This document shows, in pieces, positions 15,721 to 27,761 of a stretch of DNA of 60,672 nucleotides. The notes below the pieces were generated by a model that saw nothing but the letters and a program-made list of their open reading frames with translations, was not told where the DNA came from and searched no databases. Source of the stretch: Sphingomonas bacterium (lineage in GTDB: Bacteria > Pseudomonadota > Alphaproteobacteria > Sphingomonadales > Sphingomonadaceae). The first letter of the stretch is position 1, and the number at the start of each line of letters is the position of its first letter. Where the stretch lies: positions 1 to 60,672 of the forward strand of contig NZ_JAQGLJ010000053.1 in the NCBI RefSeq assembly GCF_028292945.1, written 5' to 3'. The translations under genes were made by a program, and so were the position numbers.

Positions 15721-16761
15721 ATGCCCGATCATTCCCCCGATCACTCGCTTGCGCTCGTGCTCGCCGGCGGCGCCGCGCTCGGTGCCTATCAGGGGGGTGT
15801 CTATGAGGTGCTGCACGGGGCGGGCATGCTGCCGGACTGGGTTGCGGGCGGCTCGGCGGGCGCGGTCAACGGCGCGCTGATCGTCGGCTGTCCGCCGGCC
15901 GAGCGCGTCGCGCGCCTCCGCGGTTACTGGCGGCCGGGCGTGACCCAGGCTGCCGATGGCGGGCCGATCGACGATTGGCGACGGTCGATGGCGGTGCTGA
16001 CCTCGATCGTGACGGGGCGTGTCGACCTCTTCGGGCCGCGCAATCTGATGATCCCCGCCTGGCCGTTCGGCAACACCGAGCCCCCCAGCCTGTTCGACAC
16101 GACGCCGCTCGACGCGGCGCTGGCGGAAATCGTCGACTGGGACATGCTCAACTCCGGGCACCCGCGCTTCACCGCCACCACCGTCGACGTCGACACCGGC
16201 GAGGACGTGATCTTCGACAGCACGCGGATGCAGCTGACGCCCCAGCATGTCCGCGCCAGCGGCGCCATGCTGCCCGCCTTTCCGCCGGTCGAGATCGAGG
16301 GCCGGCTGTTCGGCGATGCCGGCATCTCCGCCAATCTGCCGCTCGATACCGTGCTGGAAGAGAGCGACGGCGAGCGCCGCCTCGTGATCGCGGTGGACCT
16401 GCTGCCGCCGATGGCGCCACGTCCACGCACGCTGACCGAGGTCGCCAGCCGGCTGCAGGATCTGAACTTCGCGATGCAGAGCCGCCGGGCGATCGCCGGG
16501 TGGCAGCGACTGTTCGCGGAGCGGTTGCGTGGTCCCGATGCAGGCAACGTCGGCGCGGTGACGCTGATCCACCTGATCTACGCCGACCAGCAGCGCGAGG
16601 TGGTGGGCAAGGCGTTCGACTTCTCGCCCGCCACGATCCGCGATCGCTGGGACCGCGGTGCGCGCGATGCGGCTGAGATGCTCGCAAGTTTGGCGGACGG
16701 GCGCATCGTGATCGCGGAGAAGCCGGGGCTCCACGTTCATCAAATCGCGCTGACCCGATAA
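15721..16761 (+). CDS. Patatin-like phospholipase family protein
   Basis: A 346-residue patatin-fold serine hydrolase. The oxyanion loop is AGGAALGAYQGG near residues 13-24, the nucleophile elbow is GGSAG at about 42-46, and the catalytic Asp lies in FGDAG near 199. Together they form the Ser-Asp dyad. The ATG at 15721 is chosen because similarity starts there; the frame is open upstream. It is inserted between miaB and phoH, suggesting a role in membrane lipid turnover, but the substrate is unknown. Confidence 0.88.
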   Translation: MPDHSPDHSLALVLAGGAALGAYQGGVYEVLHGAGMLPDWVAGGSAGAVNGALIVGCPPAERVARLRGYWRPGVTQAADGGPIDDWRRSMAVLTSIVTGRVDLFGPRNLMIPAWPFGNTEPPSLFDTTPLDAALAEIVDWDMLNSGHPRFTATTVDVDTGEDVIFDSTRMQLTPQHVRASGAMLPAFPPVEIEGRLFGDAGISANLPLDTVLEESDGERRLVIAVDLLPPMAPRPRTLTEVASRLQDLNFAMQSRRAIAGWQRLFAERLRGPDAGNVGAVTLIHLIYADQQREVVGKAFDFSPATIRDRWDRGARDAAEMLASLADGRIVIAEKPGLHVHQIALTR

Positions 16762-16914
16762 GCGCGCTGTCCTACAGGACCTTGTGCTGTCAGACTGTGA
16801 AAGGCTCCGGTCCTTGCCCGCCGGAGTCGCCGCTGGTGATCGCGCCGAGGGCCGAATGCACGAACAACGCGTTCTGGTGTTACCTACTGTGACATTCTCT
16901 TTTGAAAGGACCTC

Positions 16915-17922
16915 ATGAGCCGAAAGCCTACCCCCGCCCAATCGGGAGACCGCGCCCGCGTCGAGGTGCTGTTCGACAAGCCGCAGGCACTGTCGCGCCT
17001 GTTCGGCCAATATGATCAGAACCTGGTGGCGCTGGAGAACCGGCTGGGCGTGTACATCACCGCGCGCGGCAATCGCGTCGGGCTGGAAGGATCAGCCGAG
17101 CAGGTGGCGGTCGCGCGCGACGTGCTGAACGATCTGTATGCCCGCATCAACCGCGGCGAGGAGGTCGATACCGGCCTTGTCGATGCCTCGATCGCGATGT
17201 CCGCCGAGCCGACGTTCGACGGAATCATCCGGACAGACGGCGGAAAAGGTCCTGGGGGCGGCGCCTCCATCATGATCCGGACGCGCAAGAAGACCATCGT
17301 CCCGCGCACGCCGGCGCAGGCGCATTACATGCAGGCGCTGACCAGCCACGATATGATCTTCGCGCTCGGGCCGGCGGGCACCGGCAAGACCTATGTCGCG
17401 GTCGCGCAGGCGGTGGCTCAGCTTATCACCGGCTCGGTCCAACGCCTTATCCTGTCGCGCCCGGCGGTGGAAGCGGGCGAGCGGCTGGGCTTCTTGCCCG
17501 GCGACATGAAGGAGAAGGTCGACCCTTATCTGCGTCCGCTCTACGATGCGCTCTACGATTGCCTGCCCGCCGAACAGGTCGAGCGCCGCATCGCGTCGGG
17601 CGAGATCGAGGTCGCGCCGATCGCCTTCATGCGCGGCCGCACGCTTGCAGACGCTTTCGTCATCCTCGACGAGGCGCAAAACACCACGCCCGCGCAGATG
17701 AAGATGTTCCTGACCCGCTTCGGCCAGAACAGCCGAATGGTGATTTGCGGCGATCCCAAGCAGGTCGACATCCCCGGCGGCGTCGAGGCGTCAGGTCTCG
17801 CCGACGCGGTCCGCCGCCTCGAAGGCGTCGACGGCATCGCCATGGCGCGCTTCACGGTCGGCGACGTCGTGCGCCATCCGATTGTGGGCCGGATCGTCGC
17901 GGCGTATGAAGGCGCGGGTTGA
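16915..17922 (+). CDS. ybeZ: PhoH-family NTPase (YbeZ-like)
   Basis: A 335-residue PhoH-like ATPase, thought to act with YbeY in RNA metabolism and ribosome maturation. Walker A GPAGTGKTYVAVAQAV starts near residue 153, Walker B is FVILDEAQN near 247, and a KH-like N-terminal region carries NRLGVYITARGN. AAAGGACC precedes the ATG. The 153-bp upstream gap contains a CTCCGG/CCGGAG hairpin but no gene. The stop codon overlaps the -35 element of the vapBC promoter. Confidence 0.95.
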   Translation: MSRKPTPAQSGDRARVEVLFDKPQALSRLFGQYDQNLVALENRLGVYITARGNRVGLEGSAEQVAVARDVLNDLYARINRGEEVDTGLVDASIAMSAEPTFDGIIRTDGGKGPGGGASIMIRTRKKTIVPRTPAQAHYMQALTSHDMIFALGPAGTGKTYVAVAQAVAQLITGSVQRLILSRPAVEAGERLGFLPGDMKEKVDPYLRPLYDALYDCLPAEQVERRIASGEIEVAPIAFMRGRTLADAFVILDEAQNTTPAQMKMFLTRFGQNSRMVICGDPKQVDIPGGVEASGLADAVRRLEGVDGIAMARFTVGDVVRHPIVGRIVAAYEGAG

Positions 17923-17963
17923 CGCATTGGATATCCTGAAATATGCTTTGGATATCCAGGAGG
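17919..17963 (+). promoter_or_regulatory. vapBC promoter with twin palindromic operators and strong ribosome site
   Basis: TTGACG (17919-17924, -35) and TATGCT (17942-17947, -10) are separated by exactly 17 bp. Two identical TTGGATATCC sites, each containing the palindrome GGATATCC, lie at 17927-17936 in the spacer and 17948-17957 just after the -10. They are 21 bp apart, two helical turns. AGGAGG (17958-17963) precedes the vapB ATG by 4 nt. This layout suits cooperative repression by VapB/VapBC. The -35 overlaps the phoH stop codon. Confidence 0.82.
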
Positions 17964-17967
17964 CCCT

Positions 17968-18213
17968 ATGGGCGCGTTATACGTCAAGGACGATGAAGCG
18001 TTCCGGCTCGCCAAGGAGCTGGCGGACAAACGCGGGCTGACCAAGACGGCTGCCGTCAAGCTGGCTTTGCTCAATGAGCTGGCCAAGGATACGCCCAAGC
18101 CATCCGTACACGAGATCGTAGCCGAGCTGCGCCGGACTTCTAAGTTCACCTATGACCCCAACATAATCATCGACAAGGCGTTCTGGGACTCACTGTACGA
18201 AGACGATGATTGA
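17968..18213 (+). CDS. vapB: VapB-type antitoxin
   Basis: An 81-residue antitoxin of the Rv0623/PSK family. Residues 1-40 form a ribbon-helix-helix DNA-binding segment (GALYVKDDEAFRLAKELADK). The C-terminal tail, with YDPNIIIDKAFWDSLYEDDD, is the expected toxin-binding part. It shares its 3' end with the toxin gene and has its own promoter and operators directly upstream. G+C here, 50-67% in the lines I counted, is lower than in the neighbouring phoH and ybeY genes, which fits a transferred module. Confidence 0.9.
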   Translation: MGALYVKDDEAFRLAKELADKRGLTKTAAVKLALLNELAKDTPKPSVHEIVAELRRTSKFTYDPNIIIDKAFWDSLYEDDD

Positions 18214-18608
18214 TCCTGCTTGTAGATGCCTCGGCACTTGTTGCCCTCATGCGTAGCGAGACCGGCTTCGAGGAGCTGGAGCTTGCGCTCGCCGGTGCGC
18301 AGTCGCGGCTCTCCAACGGCATGGCTGTATGGGAGGCGACACGAGCGGTTGCACGCATCATCAGACGACCGCTCGACGATGCCTTGGGCGAAGTTCAACG
18401 ATTCTGCGCGTTGCTGGATATCGACATAGTGCCGATCGGCGCGGCGGAGGCCGAAGAAGCGGTTTCGGCACAGCTGCGCTATGGCAAGGGGTCGGGCCAT
18501 CCCGCGCGGCTGAACATGGGCGATTGTTTCGCCTATGCCTGTGCCAAGACCAACAAGGCGCGGTTGCTCTACAAGGGTGACGACTTCGTCCACACGGACC
18601 TCGCATGA
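18210..18608 (+). CDS. vapC: VapC-type PIN-domain ribonuclease toxin
   Basis: A 132-residue PIN-domain toxin that would cleave RNA unless bound by VapB. The acidic active-site set is complete: Asp6 (LLVDASALVAL), Glu42 (VWEATRAVAR), Asp105 (NMGDCFAYA) and Asp124 (YKGDDF). Translation starts at TTG 18210, overlapping the vapB stop, so toxin synthesis depends on coupled translation. The stop codon (18606-18608) overlaps the ybeY ATG (18605-18607). An intact active site implies a working toxin. Confidence 0.92.
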   Translation: MILLVDASALVALMRSETGFEELELALAGAQSRLSNGMAVWEATRAVARIIRRPLDDALGEVQRFCALLDIDIVPIGAAEAEEAVSAQLRYGKGSGHPARLNMGDCFAYACAKTNKARLLYKGDDFVHTDLA

Positions 18609-19117
18609 TCCAGGTTGAGGTGTCCCGCGAAGAGCCGTGGCCCGATACTGACTGGGGCGCGCTCGCCACCCGCGCCGCGCATGCCGCGTTCGAGCGCACG
18701 CCGCACGGCGATCTCGCGACCTCGCCCGCATTAGTGGAAGTTTCCATACGCCTGACCGGCGACGAAGAGGTGCGCCAACTCAACGCGCAATATCGCGGCA
18801 AGGACAAGCCGACCAACGTCCTGTCCTTTGCGATGGTGCAGCCCGACCTGCTCGACACCGTCACGCGGAACTCGGACGACGGCGAGGTGCTGCTCGGCGA
18901 CATCGTGCTTGCGCACGGGGTATGCACTCGCGAGGCGGTCGAGCGCGCGATCCCGCTCACCGACCATGTCATGCATCTGGTGGTGCATGGCGTGCTGCAT
19001 CTGCTAGGCCATGATCACCAGGGGGACGGCGAGGCGGACGCGATGGAGGCGATCGAGCGCGACGCGCTGGCCTCGTTGGGCCTTGCCGACCCCTACCGTA
19101 TCCGTGAGGACGACTGA
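18605..19117 (+). CDS. ybeY: rRNA maturation endoribonuclease YbeY
   Basis: A 170-residue zinc-dependent RNase needed for 16S rRNA 3'-end maturation and 70S quality control. The metal-binding motif HGVLHLLGHDH is at residues about 128-138, and the RGKDKPTNVLSFAM block near 61-74 is conserved. The ATG overlaps the vapC stop codon by ATGA, so its translation is now coupled to a toxin gene rather than directly to phoH. It is followed 3 bp later by corC. Confidence 0.96.
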   Translation: MIQVEVSREEPWPDTDWGALATRAAHAAFERTPHGDLATSPALVEVSIRLTGDEEVRQLNAQYRGKDKPTNVLSFAMVQPDLLDTVTRNSDDGEVLLGDIVLAHGVCTREAVERAIPLTDHVMHLVVHGVLHLLGHDHQGDGEADAMEAIERDALASLGLADPYRIREDD

Positions 19118-19120
19118 GAC

Positions 19121-20037
<917 letters not shown>

Positions 20038-20041
<4 letters not shown>

Positions 20042-20925
20042 GCTTGCGCAACGGCGCGGACCCGCTCGCCCAGCAGCCTGAACTCGGCTTCGCGCGGGTG
20101 ATCCGTGCGCCAGGCGAGCGCGATGCGGCGCTCGGCCGCCGGTTCGTCGAGCGGGTGCGCGCTGACCCGCGTACCGTTCAGCAAGCCCGCCGCCACCGCC
20201 ATTTCCGGCAGCAAGGTGACACCCAGTCCTGCGTCGACCAACCCCACCACCGTGTGCAGCGTCGACGCGACCAGCGGCGCGTCGGCCGTTGGCGCGCCCA
20301 GGCTGCACGCCGCCAGCGCGTGGTTGCGCAGGCAATGGCCATCCTCCAGCAGCAGCAACCGCGCCGGGTCGATCGCATCGAGCGACGCGACCTCGCCCGC
20401 CGGCATGGCCAGCATCAGCCGATCGATCGCCACCTCCACCGTGTCGACGTCGCCGCATTCGGTCGGCAACGCGAGCAGCACGCAGTCGACCGTGCCGCGC
20501 GCCAGTGCCTCGCACGCCGTTCCCGTCAGCATCTCGCGCACGAACAGCCGCAGCCGCGGCCACGTCGTCGCCAGGTCGGTCAGCAACCGCGGCAGCAGGA
20601 ACGGCGCGACCGTCGGGATCGCCGCCAGCCGCAGCGGCCCGACCAGCGGCTCGCGCGCGCCTTCCGCGACCGCGCACAGATCCTCCGCCGCCCGCACCAC
20701 ATCGCGGGCGCGTGCGACCACTTCCTCGCCCAGGCCCGTGAACCTGACGCTGCGGCTGGACCGCTCGACCAGAACCGCGCGCAGCAGCCGCTCCAGCTCG
20801 GCGATGCCGACCGACAGCGTCGACTGCGTCACGAAGCACGCCGCCGCCGCCCGGCCGAAATGACCATGTTCGTGCAGCGCGATCAGATAGGTGAGTTGGC
20901 GCAGCGGTGGGAGCGGAGTACTGAT
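20038..20925 (-). CDS. oxyR: Hydrogen peroxide-responsive LysR regulator OxyR, with apparent AUC start
   Basis: The protein is 295 residues if it starts at ATC 20925. The complete LysR helix-turn-helix (LRQLTYLIALHEHGHFGRAA) is encoded upstream of the first GTG at 20832. The redox pair in EDGHCLRNHALAACSLG falls at Cys198 and Cys207, the spacing of Cys199 and Cys208 in E. coli OxyR. An in-frame TAG at 20937-20935 bounds the start region, and no ATG, GTG or TTG lies between it and the domain. AGGA at 20936-20933 sits 7 nt before ATC, so ATC is the best candidate. It is divergent from katG. Confidence 0.87.
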
Positions 20926-23281
<2,356 letters not shown>

Positions 23282-23282
23282 C

Positions 23283-23324
23283 GCAAGGGGGCCGCTGGCG
23301 TCGAGTGCGTCGGCGGCCTCTTGC
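23283..23324 (+). terminator. Stem-loop after katG
   Basis: GCAAGGGGGCCGC (23283-23295) can pair with GCGGCCTCTTGC (23313-23324), with one bulged G and a G-T pair. It lies directly after the katG stop. There is no strong T-run, so it may be a weak terminator or an mRNA 3' stabiliser. Confidence 0.4.
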
Positions 23325-23362
23325 CTTGCGATTGGCCGACCCGAGGGTTAGCCCACCGCGTC

Positions 23363-23896
23363 GTGACGTTCTCGCCCGCCTCGCAGCTTTGCACCGACTG
23401 CGGGCTGTGCTGCGACGGAACGCTGTTCGATATCGCGACCTTCCAGCCGGCGGAGGTCGATCGCCTTCTCGCGCTCGGTTTCACGATCCGCGAAGACGGG
23501 TCAGGGGTCGCATTTGCACTGCCCTGCCACCTTCTGGATGGTGCCTGTTGCACCATCTACGATGAGCGGCCGTCCAAATGCCGGACCTTTCGTTGCGGGT
23601 TGTTGAAACGGCTGGATCGGGATGAGGTGACGGTGGCCGAGGCTCAGGACGTGGTCGCCAAGGCCAAGTCGCTGCGCGATGCTGCGGCCAGTACCGACGC
23701 CGACGCGGCGAGCGTCCAAACGAGGCTTGCGCGCCGGCGCGCTGTGGCAAACTGGCGCGACATCGTAGATCCCGCACGGCGGATGAAGGCAGCTGCCTTG
23801 TACCTCCAGCTCGTCGCGTTCGACCGCTACCTTGATCTGCACTTCCGCAACAAACCCGTGAACCAGTTCGGCGACATTGAGACGTCGGAACGCTAG
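23363..23896 (+). CDS. YkgJ-family cysteine-cluster protein
   Basis: A protein of about 177 residues with the zinc or iron-chelating CxCx(n)CC cluster: CTDCGLCCDG near the N-terminus, then LPCHLLDGACCTIYDERPSK and CRTFRCG. The GTG at 23363 is used because similarity begins near VTFSPASQLC; a TTG at 23321 would add 14 residues. The function of this family is not established. It follows katG but with its own spacing. Confidence 0.75.
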   Translation: MTFSPASQLCTDCGLCCDGTLFDIATFQPAEVDRLLALGFTIREDGSGVAFALPCHLLDGACCTIYDERPSKCRTFRCGLLKRLDRDEVTVAEAQDVVAKAKSLRDAAASTDADAASVQTRLARRRAVANWRDIVDPARRMKAAALYLQLVAFDRYLDLHFRNKPVNQFGDIETSER

Positions 23897-23950
23897 GACC
23901 GTGGTAAGCCGCCCTTCCCTGCCGTGGTCGGATCGCGTATTTCCACAGGC

Positions 23951-25294
23951 ATGATCAAGCACATCCTGCGCGTCGCGCTCGTCCTTCTGCTGCTCGCGGT
24001 CGGCGTTGCCGTCTATCTGGGCTGGCCGGACGACGCACGGCTCGACATCAGCGCGGTGCAGGGCACGCGCCCGACCATTTCCGAACCGCGCCGCCAGATC
24101 ATCCCGACGGTCAGGGTCGCGGACGCCGTCGGCTGGCAGGGCGGCGCGATGCCGACGCCGGCAGCCGGCCTGACCGTGCAGCCGTTTGCGCGCGGGCTCG
24201 ATCATCCCCGCTGGCTGTACCGCCTGCCCAATGGCGACGTGCTGGTCGCGGAGAGCAACTCGCCGCCACGCAAGGGCGGCGGTATTCAGGGCATCGTCAT
24301 GGGCTTGCTGCTCGGCAAGGCGGGCGCGGGGGTGCCGTCGGCCAATCGCATCACGCTGCTGCGCGACGCGGACGGCGACGGCGTGGCGGAGGTCAAGACG
24401 CCGTTCCTCACCGGCCTTGCCTCGCCGTTCGGCATGGTGCTGTCGGGTGACCAGCTCTACATCGGCAACCACGATGCCGTCGTCCGCGTCCCGTACACGG
24501 CCGGCGCGACGCGGATCACCGCGCGCCCTGAACTGATCGTTAAGCTGCCCCCAGCCGGCAATCACTGGACGCGCGGGTTGGTCGCGACGCCCGACGGCAA
24601 GCGGCTGTTCGTCAGCGTCGGCTCGGCGTCCAACATCGCTGAGAACGGTATCGAGATCGAACGCTATCGCGCCAGCATCCTGGAGGTCGCACCCGATACC
24701 AAGACGATGCGCATCTATGCATCCGGCCTGCGCAACCCGGTCGGCATGGCGATCAATCCCGTCACCAGGCAGCTGTGGACCGTGGTCAACGAGCGCGACA
24801 TGCTGGGTTCCGACCTCGCGCCGGATTACCTGACGCAGGTCAATCTCGGGGACAATTTCGGCTGGCCCTGGTATTACTGGGGCGGCTATCCGGATGCGCG
24901 CGTCAAGCCGAAGAACCCGGCCTTGCAGGAATATTCCAAGCGGCCCGACTTTGCGTTGGGGCCGCACGTCGCGGCGCTGGGGCTGGCGTTCTCGGACGAG
25001 GTGCGGCTGGGCGGCCGCTTTGGCGGCGGAGCATTTATCGGCGAGCATGGCTCGTGGAACCGCAAGCCGGTGTCCGGGTACAAGGTCGTGTTCGTACCGT
25101 TCGCCAGCTCCGGGTTTCCGGCCGCCGGCGCGAAGCCGGTCGACGTGCTGACCGGATTCCTCGACGCCAACGGCGACGCGCGAGGTCGGCCGGTGGGCGT
25201 GATCGGCGACCGTACGGGTGCGCTGCTGGTGGCGGATGACGTGGGCAATGTGATCTGGCGCGTGGCACCGGCACGGAAATCGGCGGCGCGCTGA
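23951..25294 (+). CDS. PQQ-dependent sugar dehydrogenase / sorbosone dehydrogenase-family protein
   Basis: A 447-residue beta-propeller protein anchored by an N-terminal hydrophobic helix (residues 5-24), so it probably acts in the periplasm. Propeller repeats are recognisable from LYRLPNGDVLVAES, GLASPFGMVLSGDQLYIGN, ASGLRNPVGMAINP and NFGWPWYYWGG. The family uses PQQ to oxidise aldoses or sorbosone, but the substrate and cofactor are inferred. ATG 23951 is preferred over an upstream start because the membrane helix begins there. Confidence 0.82.
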   Translation: MIKHILRVALVLLLLAVGVAVYLGWPDDARLDISAVQGTRPTISEPRRQIIPTVRVADAVGWQGGAMPTPAAGLTVQPFARGLDHPRWLYRLPNGDVLVAESNSPPRKGGGIQGIVMGLLLGKAGAGVPSANRITLLRDADGDGVAEVKTPFLTGLASPFGMVLSGDQLYIGNHDAVVRVPYTAGATRITARPELIVKLPPAGNHWTRGLVATPDGKRLFVSVGSASNIAENGIEIERYRASILEVAPDTKTMRIYASGLRNPVGMAINPVTRQLWTVVNERDMLGSDLAPDYLTQVNLGDNFGWPWYYWGGYPDARVKPKNPALQEYSKRPDFALGPHVAALGLAFSDEVRLGGRFGGGAFIGEHGSWNRKPVSGYKVVFVPFASSGFPAAGAKPVDVLTGFLDANGDARGRPVGVIGDRTGALLVADDVGNVIWRVAPARKSAAR

Positions 25295-25296
25295 AC

Positions 25297-25599
25297 TTAT
25301 TTCAGCAGCTTGGGTGCCTGCGACTCGATGGCGGCCTTGATCGGGCCGGCGAGCAGGCTGAGCATGCCGGGCAGATCGACGACCGCACGGACATGCTTGT
25401 CGAACACGATCGCGGTGCAGGCGACCTGCTGCCCCATCGCCGCGACCGTGAAGTGCATGGTGTCGCCCTCCCAGCGGTGCTGGACCGTCGCCCCGCCCGG
25501 AATCTTCTCGCCCAGCTTGCCGACGCCGCCGTCAAGCCGCGCACGCACGCCTGCCTTGCCTAGGCTGTGCGGGATATCCAGGGCGAGAGGCTGAGACAT
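25297..25599 (-). CDS. Polyhydroxyalkanoic acid system family protein
   Basis: A 100-residue protein beginning MSQPLALDIPHSLGKAGVRA and containing GGATVQHRWEGDTMHF and VVDLPGMLSLLAGPIKAA, which match the PHA-granule-associated PHA_gran_rgn family. Its role in PHB granules is known only by association. ATG 25599 was chosen because the frame upstream overlaps the VOC gene and has no similarity. It ends 2 bp from the convergent dehydrogenase gene. Confidence 0.75.
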   Translation of the reverse strand: MSQPLALDIPHSLGKAGVRARLDGGVGKLGEKIPGGATVQHRWEGDTMHFTVAAMGQQVACTAIVFDKHVRAVVDLPGMLSLLAGPIKAAIESQAPKLLK

Positions 25600-25609
25600 G
25601 AGCCGTCCT

Positions 25610-26026
25610 TTATGTTGCGAATAGCTGGTTGTCGTCACCGAACGCCTTGAACTCCAGCGCGTTGCCGCTTGGATCGCGAAAGAACATCGTCGCCTGTTCG
25701 CCCGGCTGGCCGGCGAAGCGGATGTGCGGCTCGATCCCGAACCGGACACCGGCAGCGCGGACGCGCTCGCTGAGTGCCTGCCAGTCGGACATTGTCAGCA
25801 CGACGCCGAAATGGGGCACTGGCACGTCGTGGCCGTCGACGGGATTGCTGCTTTCCGCCGTCGCGGTCGCCGACCGATGCGCGACGAGCTGATGGCCGAA
25901 GAAGTCGAAGTCGATCCACTGGTCGGACGAGCGCCCTTCAGGACAGCCGAGCACGCCGCCATAGAATGCGCGCGCGGCGGCGAGATCGTGGACGGGGAAG
26001 GCGAGGTGAAAGGGGCGCAGCGACAT
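25610..26026 (-). CDS. VOC-family (glyoxalase/dioxygenase superfamily) protein
   Basis: A 138-residue vicinal-oxygen-chelate protein. The first unit starts [20 protein letters not shown] with a metal His near residue 8. DHQ-type substrate elements follow in [14 protein letters not shown], and the final metal Glu lies in [15 protein letters not shown]. It could be a lyase, dioxygenase or resistance protein, and the sequence does not say which. It is followed on the same strand by the PHA-system gene 10 bp later. Confidence 0.82.
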   Translation of the reverse strand: MSLRPFHLAFPVHDLAAARAFYGGVLGCPEGRSSDQWIDFDFFGHQLVAHRSATATAESSNPVDGHDVPVPHFGVVLTMSDWQALSERVRAAGVRFGIEPHIRFAGQPGEQATMFFRDPSGNALEFKAFGDDNQLFAT

Positions 26027-26049
26027 AGACGAAGCCCTAGCACCACCAC

Positions 26050-26147
26050 CCTCCCCGGCGAAAGCCGGGGCCGAGATGCGCCCTGCCCGCCTTTGCGGTC
26101 GGTAAAGAGATCGCGACGCCGAACTAGGCCTCGGCTTTCGCCGGGGA
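26050..26147. repeat. Interspersed long inverted repeat, copy 1
   Basis: CCCCGGCGAAAGCCG (26053-26067) and CGGCTTTCGCCGGGG (26132-26146) are perfect 15-bp arms separated by 64 bp, in the gap between the VOC gene and lnt. The same arm type, CCCCGGCG(A/G)AAGC, occurs at 54865-54977. Confidence 0.75.
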
Positions 26148-26187
26148 AGCAGTTGTGTCGCCCGGTTAGCACTACCATAGCCTTGTC

Positions 26188-27723
26188 GTGACCTACCCTG
26201 CTCTGTTCTCCCTCCTACTCGGCGCCATCGCCGCGCTCGGCTTCGCGCCGCTGGAGCTATGGCCGCTGACGCTGCTCGCCTTTGCAGGCTGGCTGATGCT
26301 GGTCCACGCCGCGCCGACGTGGCGGGCGGCGGCGTGGCGCGGATGGCTGTTCGGCGTCGGCCATTTCACGATCAACAACAACTGGATCCAGCACGCCTTC
26401 ACTTTCCAGGACGCGATGCCGCCGGTGCTCGGTTATGGCGCACCGATTGGGCTGGCGCTGTACTTGGCGGTGTTCCCGACGGCGGCGGCGCTGGCGATGT
26501 GGCGATGGCGCGGAGCGAGGCCGGACGCGGCGTTCGCCCTGATCGCGGGCGCGGCGTGGATCGCAACGGAATGGACCCGGAGCTGGCTGTTCACCGGCTA
26601 CCCCTGGGATCCGCTGGCCGCGATCTGGGTGCCGCTGCTGCCCGTGGCGAGCCTTGCCGCCCTGATCGGCACCTATGCGCTGAGCGGCGCAACCGTTGTT
26701 GTGGCGGGGCTCATTCTGGTCGCCCTGCGCGGCCGATGGCAGCCGGTCGTGGTTGCAACGGCTGTGTTACTCGCAGCCATGTTGGTCGGCCCGCTAGTGC
26801 GTCCCCCTGCCAAGGAGCCGACACTCCCCGACCCTCACCCCCGCCTTGTGGTCGTTCAGCCCAACATCGGCAACGACCTGCGGGTGGAACAGTCACGGGA
26901 GCGCTCGCTGGCCGATCTGATCCGGAGATCCGGCCGGCCCGGCCCGGAGCCCAGGCTCGTGGTGTGGCCCGAAGGGCTGGTCTACGACATGCTGGAGAGC
27001 GGCTACCCCGATGCCTGGTATGGCGCTCGCCCGGCGGAGCGCGTGCGGGCGCGGATCGCGCAGACGCTCGGGCCGCGCGACCTGCTGATGACCAATGCTC
27101 CGACGCTGTCGTTCGACGCGAATGGCGAGATCGCCGGGGCGGCAAATTCGGTGCTGTCGATCACACCGGGCGGGACGATCGCGGGCCGGTACGACAAGTC
27201 GCATCTGGTGCCTTATGGCGAGTATCTGCCGATGCCATGGCTGCTGAAGCCGCTAGGACTCGCGCGGCTGGTGCCGGGCAGCATCGACTTCGGCCCCGGT
27301 CCCGGCCCGCGCGCCCTCGAATGGCCCGGTGTCGGCTCAATCGGCATCCAGGTCTGCTACGAGATCGTCTTCTCCGGCCAGGTGGTCGACCCGGCCAACC
27401 GCCCGCGCCTGCTGTTCAACCCGTCGAACGATGCCTGGTTCGGCAGCTGGGGCCCTCCCCAACATCTTGCGCAAGCGCGATTGCGCGCGATCGAGGAAGG
27501 TCTGCCGATCGTGCGCGCGACCCCGACCGGTATCTCGGCCGTGATTGCAGCGGATGGGACGCTGCTTGCGAGTATCCCGCTCGGCAAGGCGGGAACGATC
27601 GACGCGCCAATGCCGGTGCCTTTTCCACCGACGCTGTTCTCGCGAGTGGGAAACTGGATGGCGCTGCTCGTTGCGCTGCTGCTCTCAGCCGGAGCCGTTG
27701 CCATTCGGTGGCGAGGTCGCTAG
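26188..27723 (+). CDS. lnt: Apolipoprotein N-acyltransferase
   Basis: Adds the third acyl chain to lipoproteins at the periplasmic face of the inner membrane. The 511-residue protein has about six N-terminal membrane helices and a C-terminal nitrilase domain. The Glu-Lys-Cys triad is visible in [10 protein letters not shown] (near 260), [14 protein letters not shown] (near 336) and [12 protein letters not shown] (near 390). The start is GTG at 26188. It stands 38 bp upstream of metK in the order usual for alphaproteobacteria, although corC is 6 kb away. Confidence 0.95.
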   Translation: MTYPALFSLLLGAIAALGFAPLELWPLTLLAFAGWLMLVHAAPTWRAAAWRGWLFGVGHFTINNNWIQHAFTFQDAMPPVLGYGAPIGLALYLAVFPTAAALAMWRWRGARPDAAFALIAGAAWIATEWTRSWLFTGYPWDPLAAIWVPLLPVASLAALIGTYALSGATVVVAGLILVALRGRWQPVVVATAVLLAAMLVGPLVRPPAKEPTLPDPHPRLVVVQPNIGNDLRVEQSRERSLADLIRRSGRPGPEPRLVVWPEGLVYDMLESGYPDAWYGARPAERVRARIAQTLGPRDLLMTNAPTLSFDANGEIAGAANSVLSITPGGTIAGRYDKSHLVPYGEYLPMPWLLKPLGLARLVPGSIDFGPGPGPRALEWPGVGSIGIQVCYEIVFSGQVVDPANRPRLLFNPSNDAWFGSWGPPQHLAQARLRAIEEGLPIVRATPTGISAVIAADGTLLASIPLGKAGTIDAPMPVPFPPTLFSRVGNWMALLVALLLSAGAVAIRWRGR

Positions 27724-27761
27724 GCGCATATAAAGCTTTCCTTATATCCGTCGGAATCCTC

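Noticed and set aside
17919..18608. vapBC as part of an integron or transposon
   Set aside because: No integrase, transposase, attC-like site or flanking direct repeats are seen at the borders.
26259..27761. A 5' extension of metK through lnt giving a 906-residue fusion
   Set aside because: The extra part is an out-of-frame reading of lnt. The MetK family start lies at 27762.
27724..27761. SAM riboswitch ahead of metK
   Set aside because: The leader is only 38 bp and shows just a short AT hairpin; no SAM-binding fold is recognisable.
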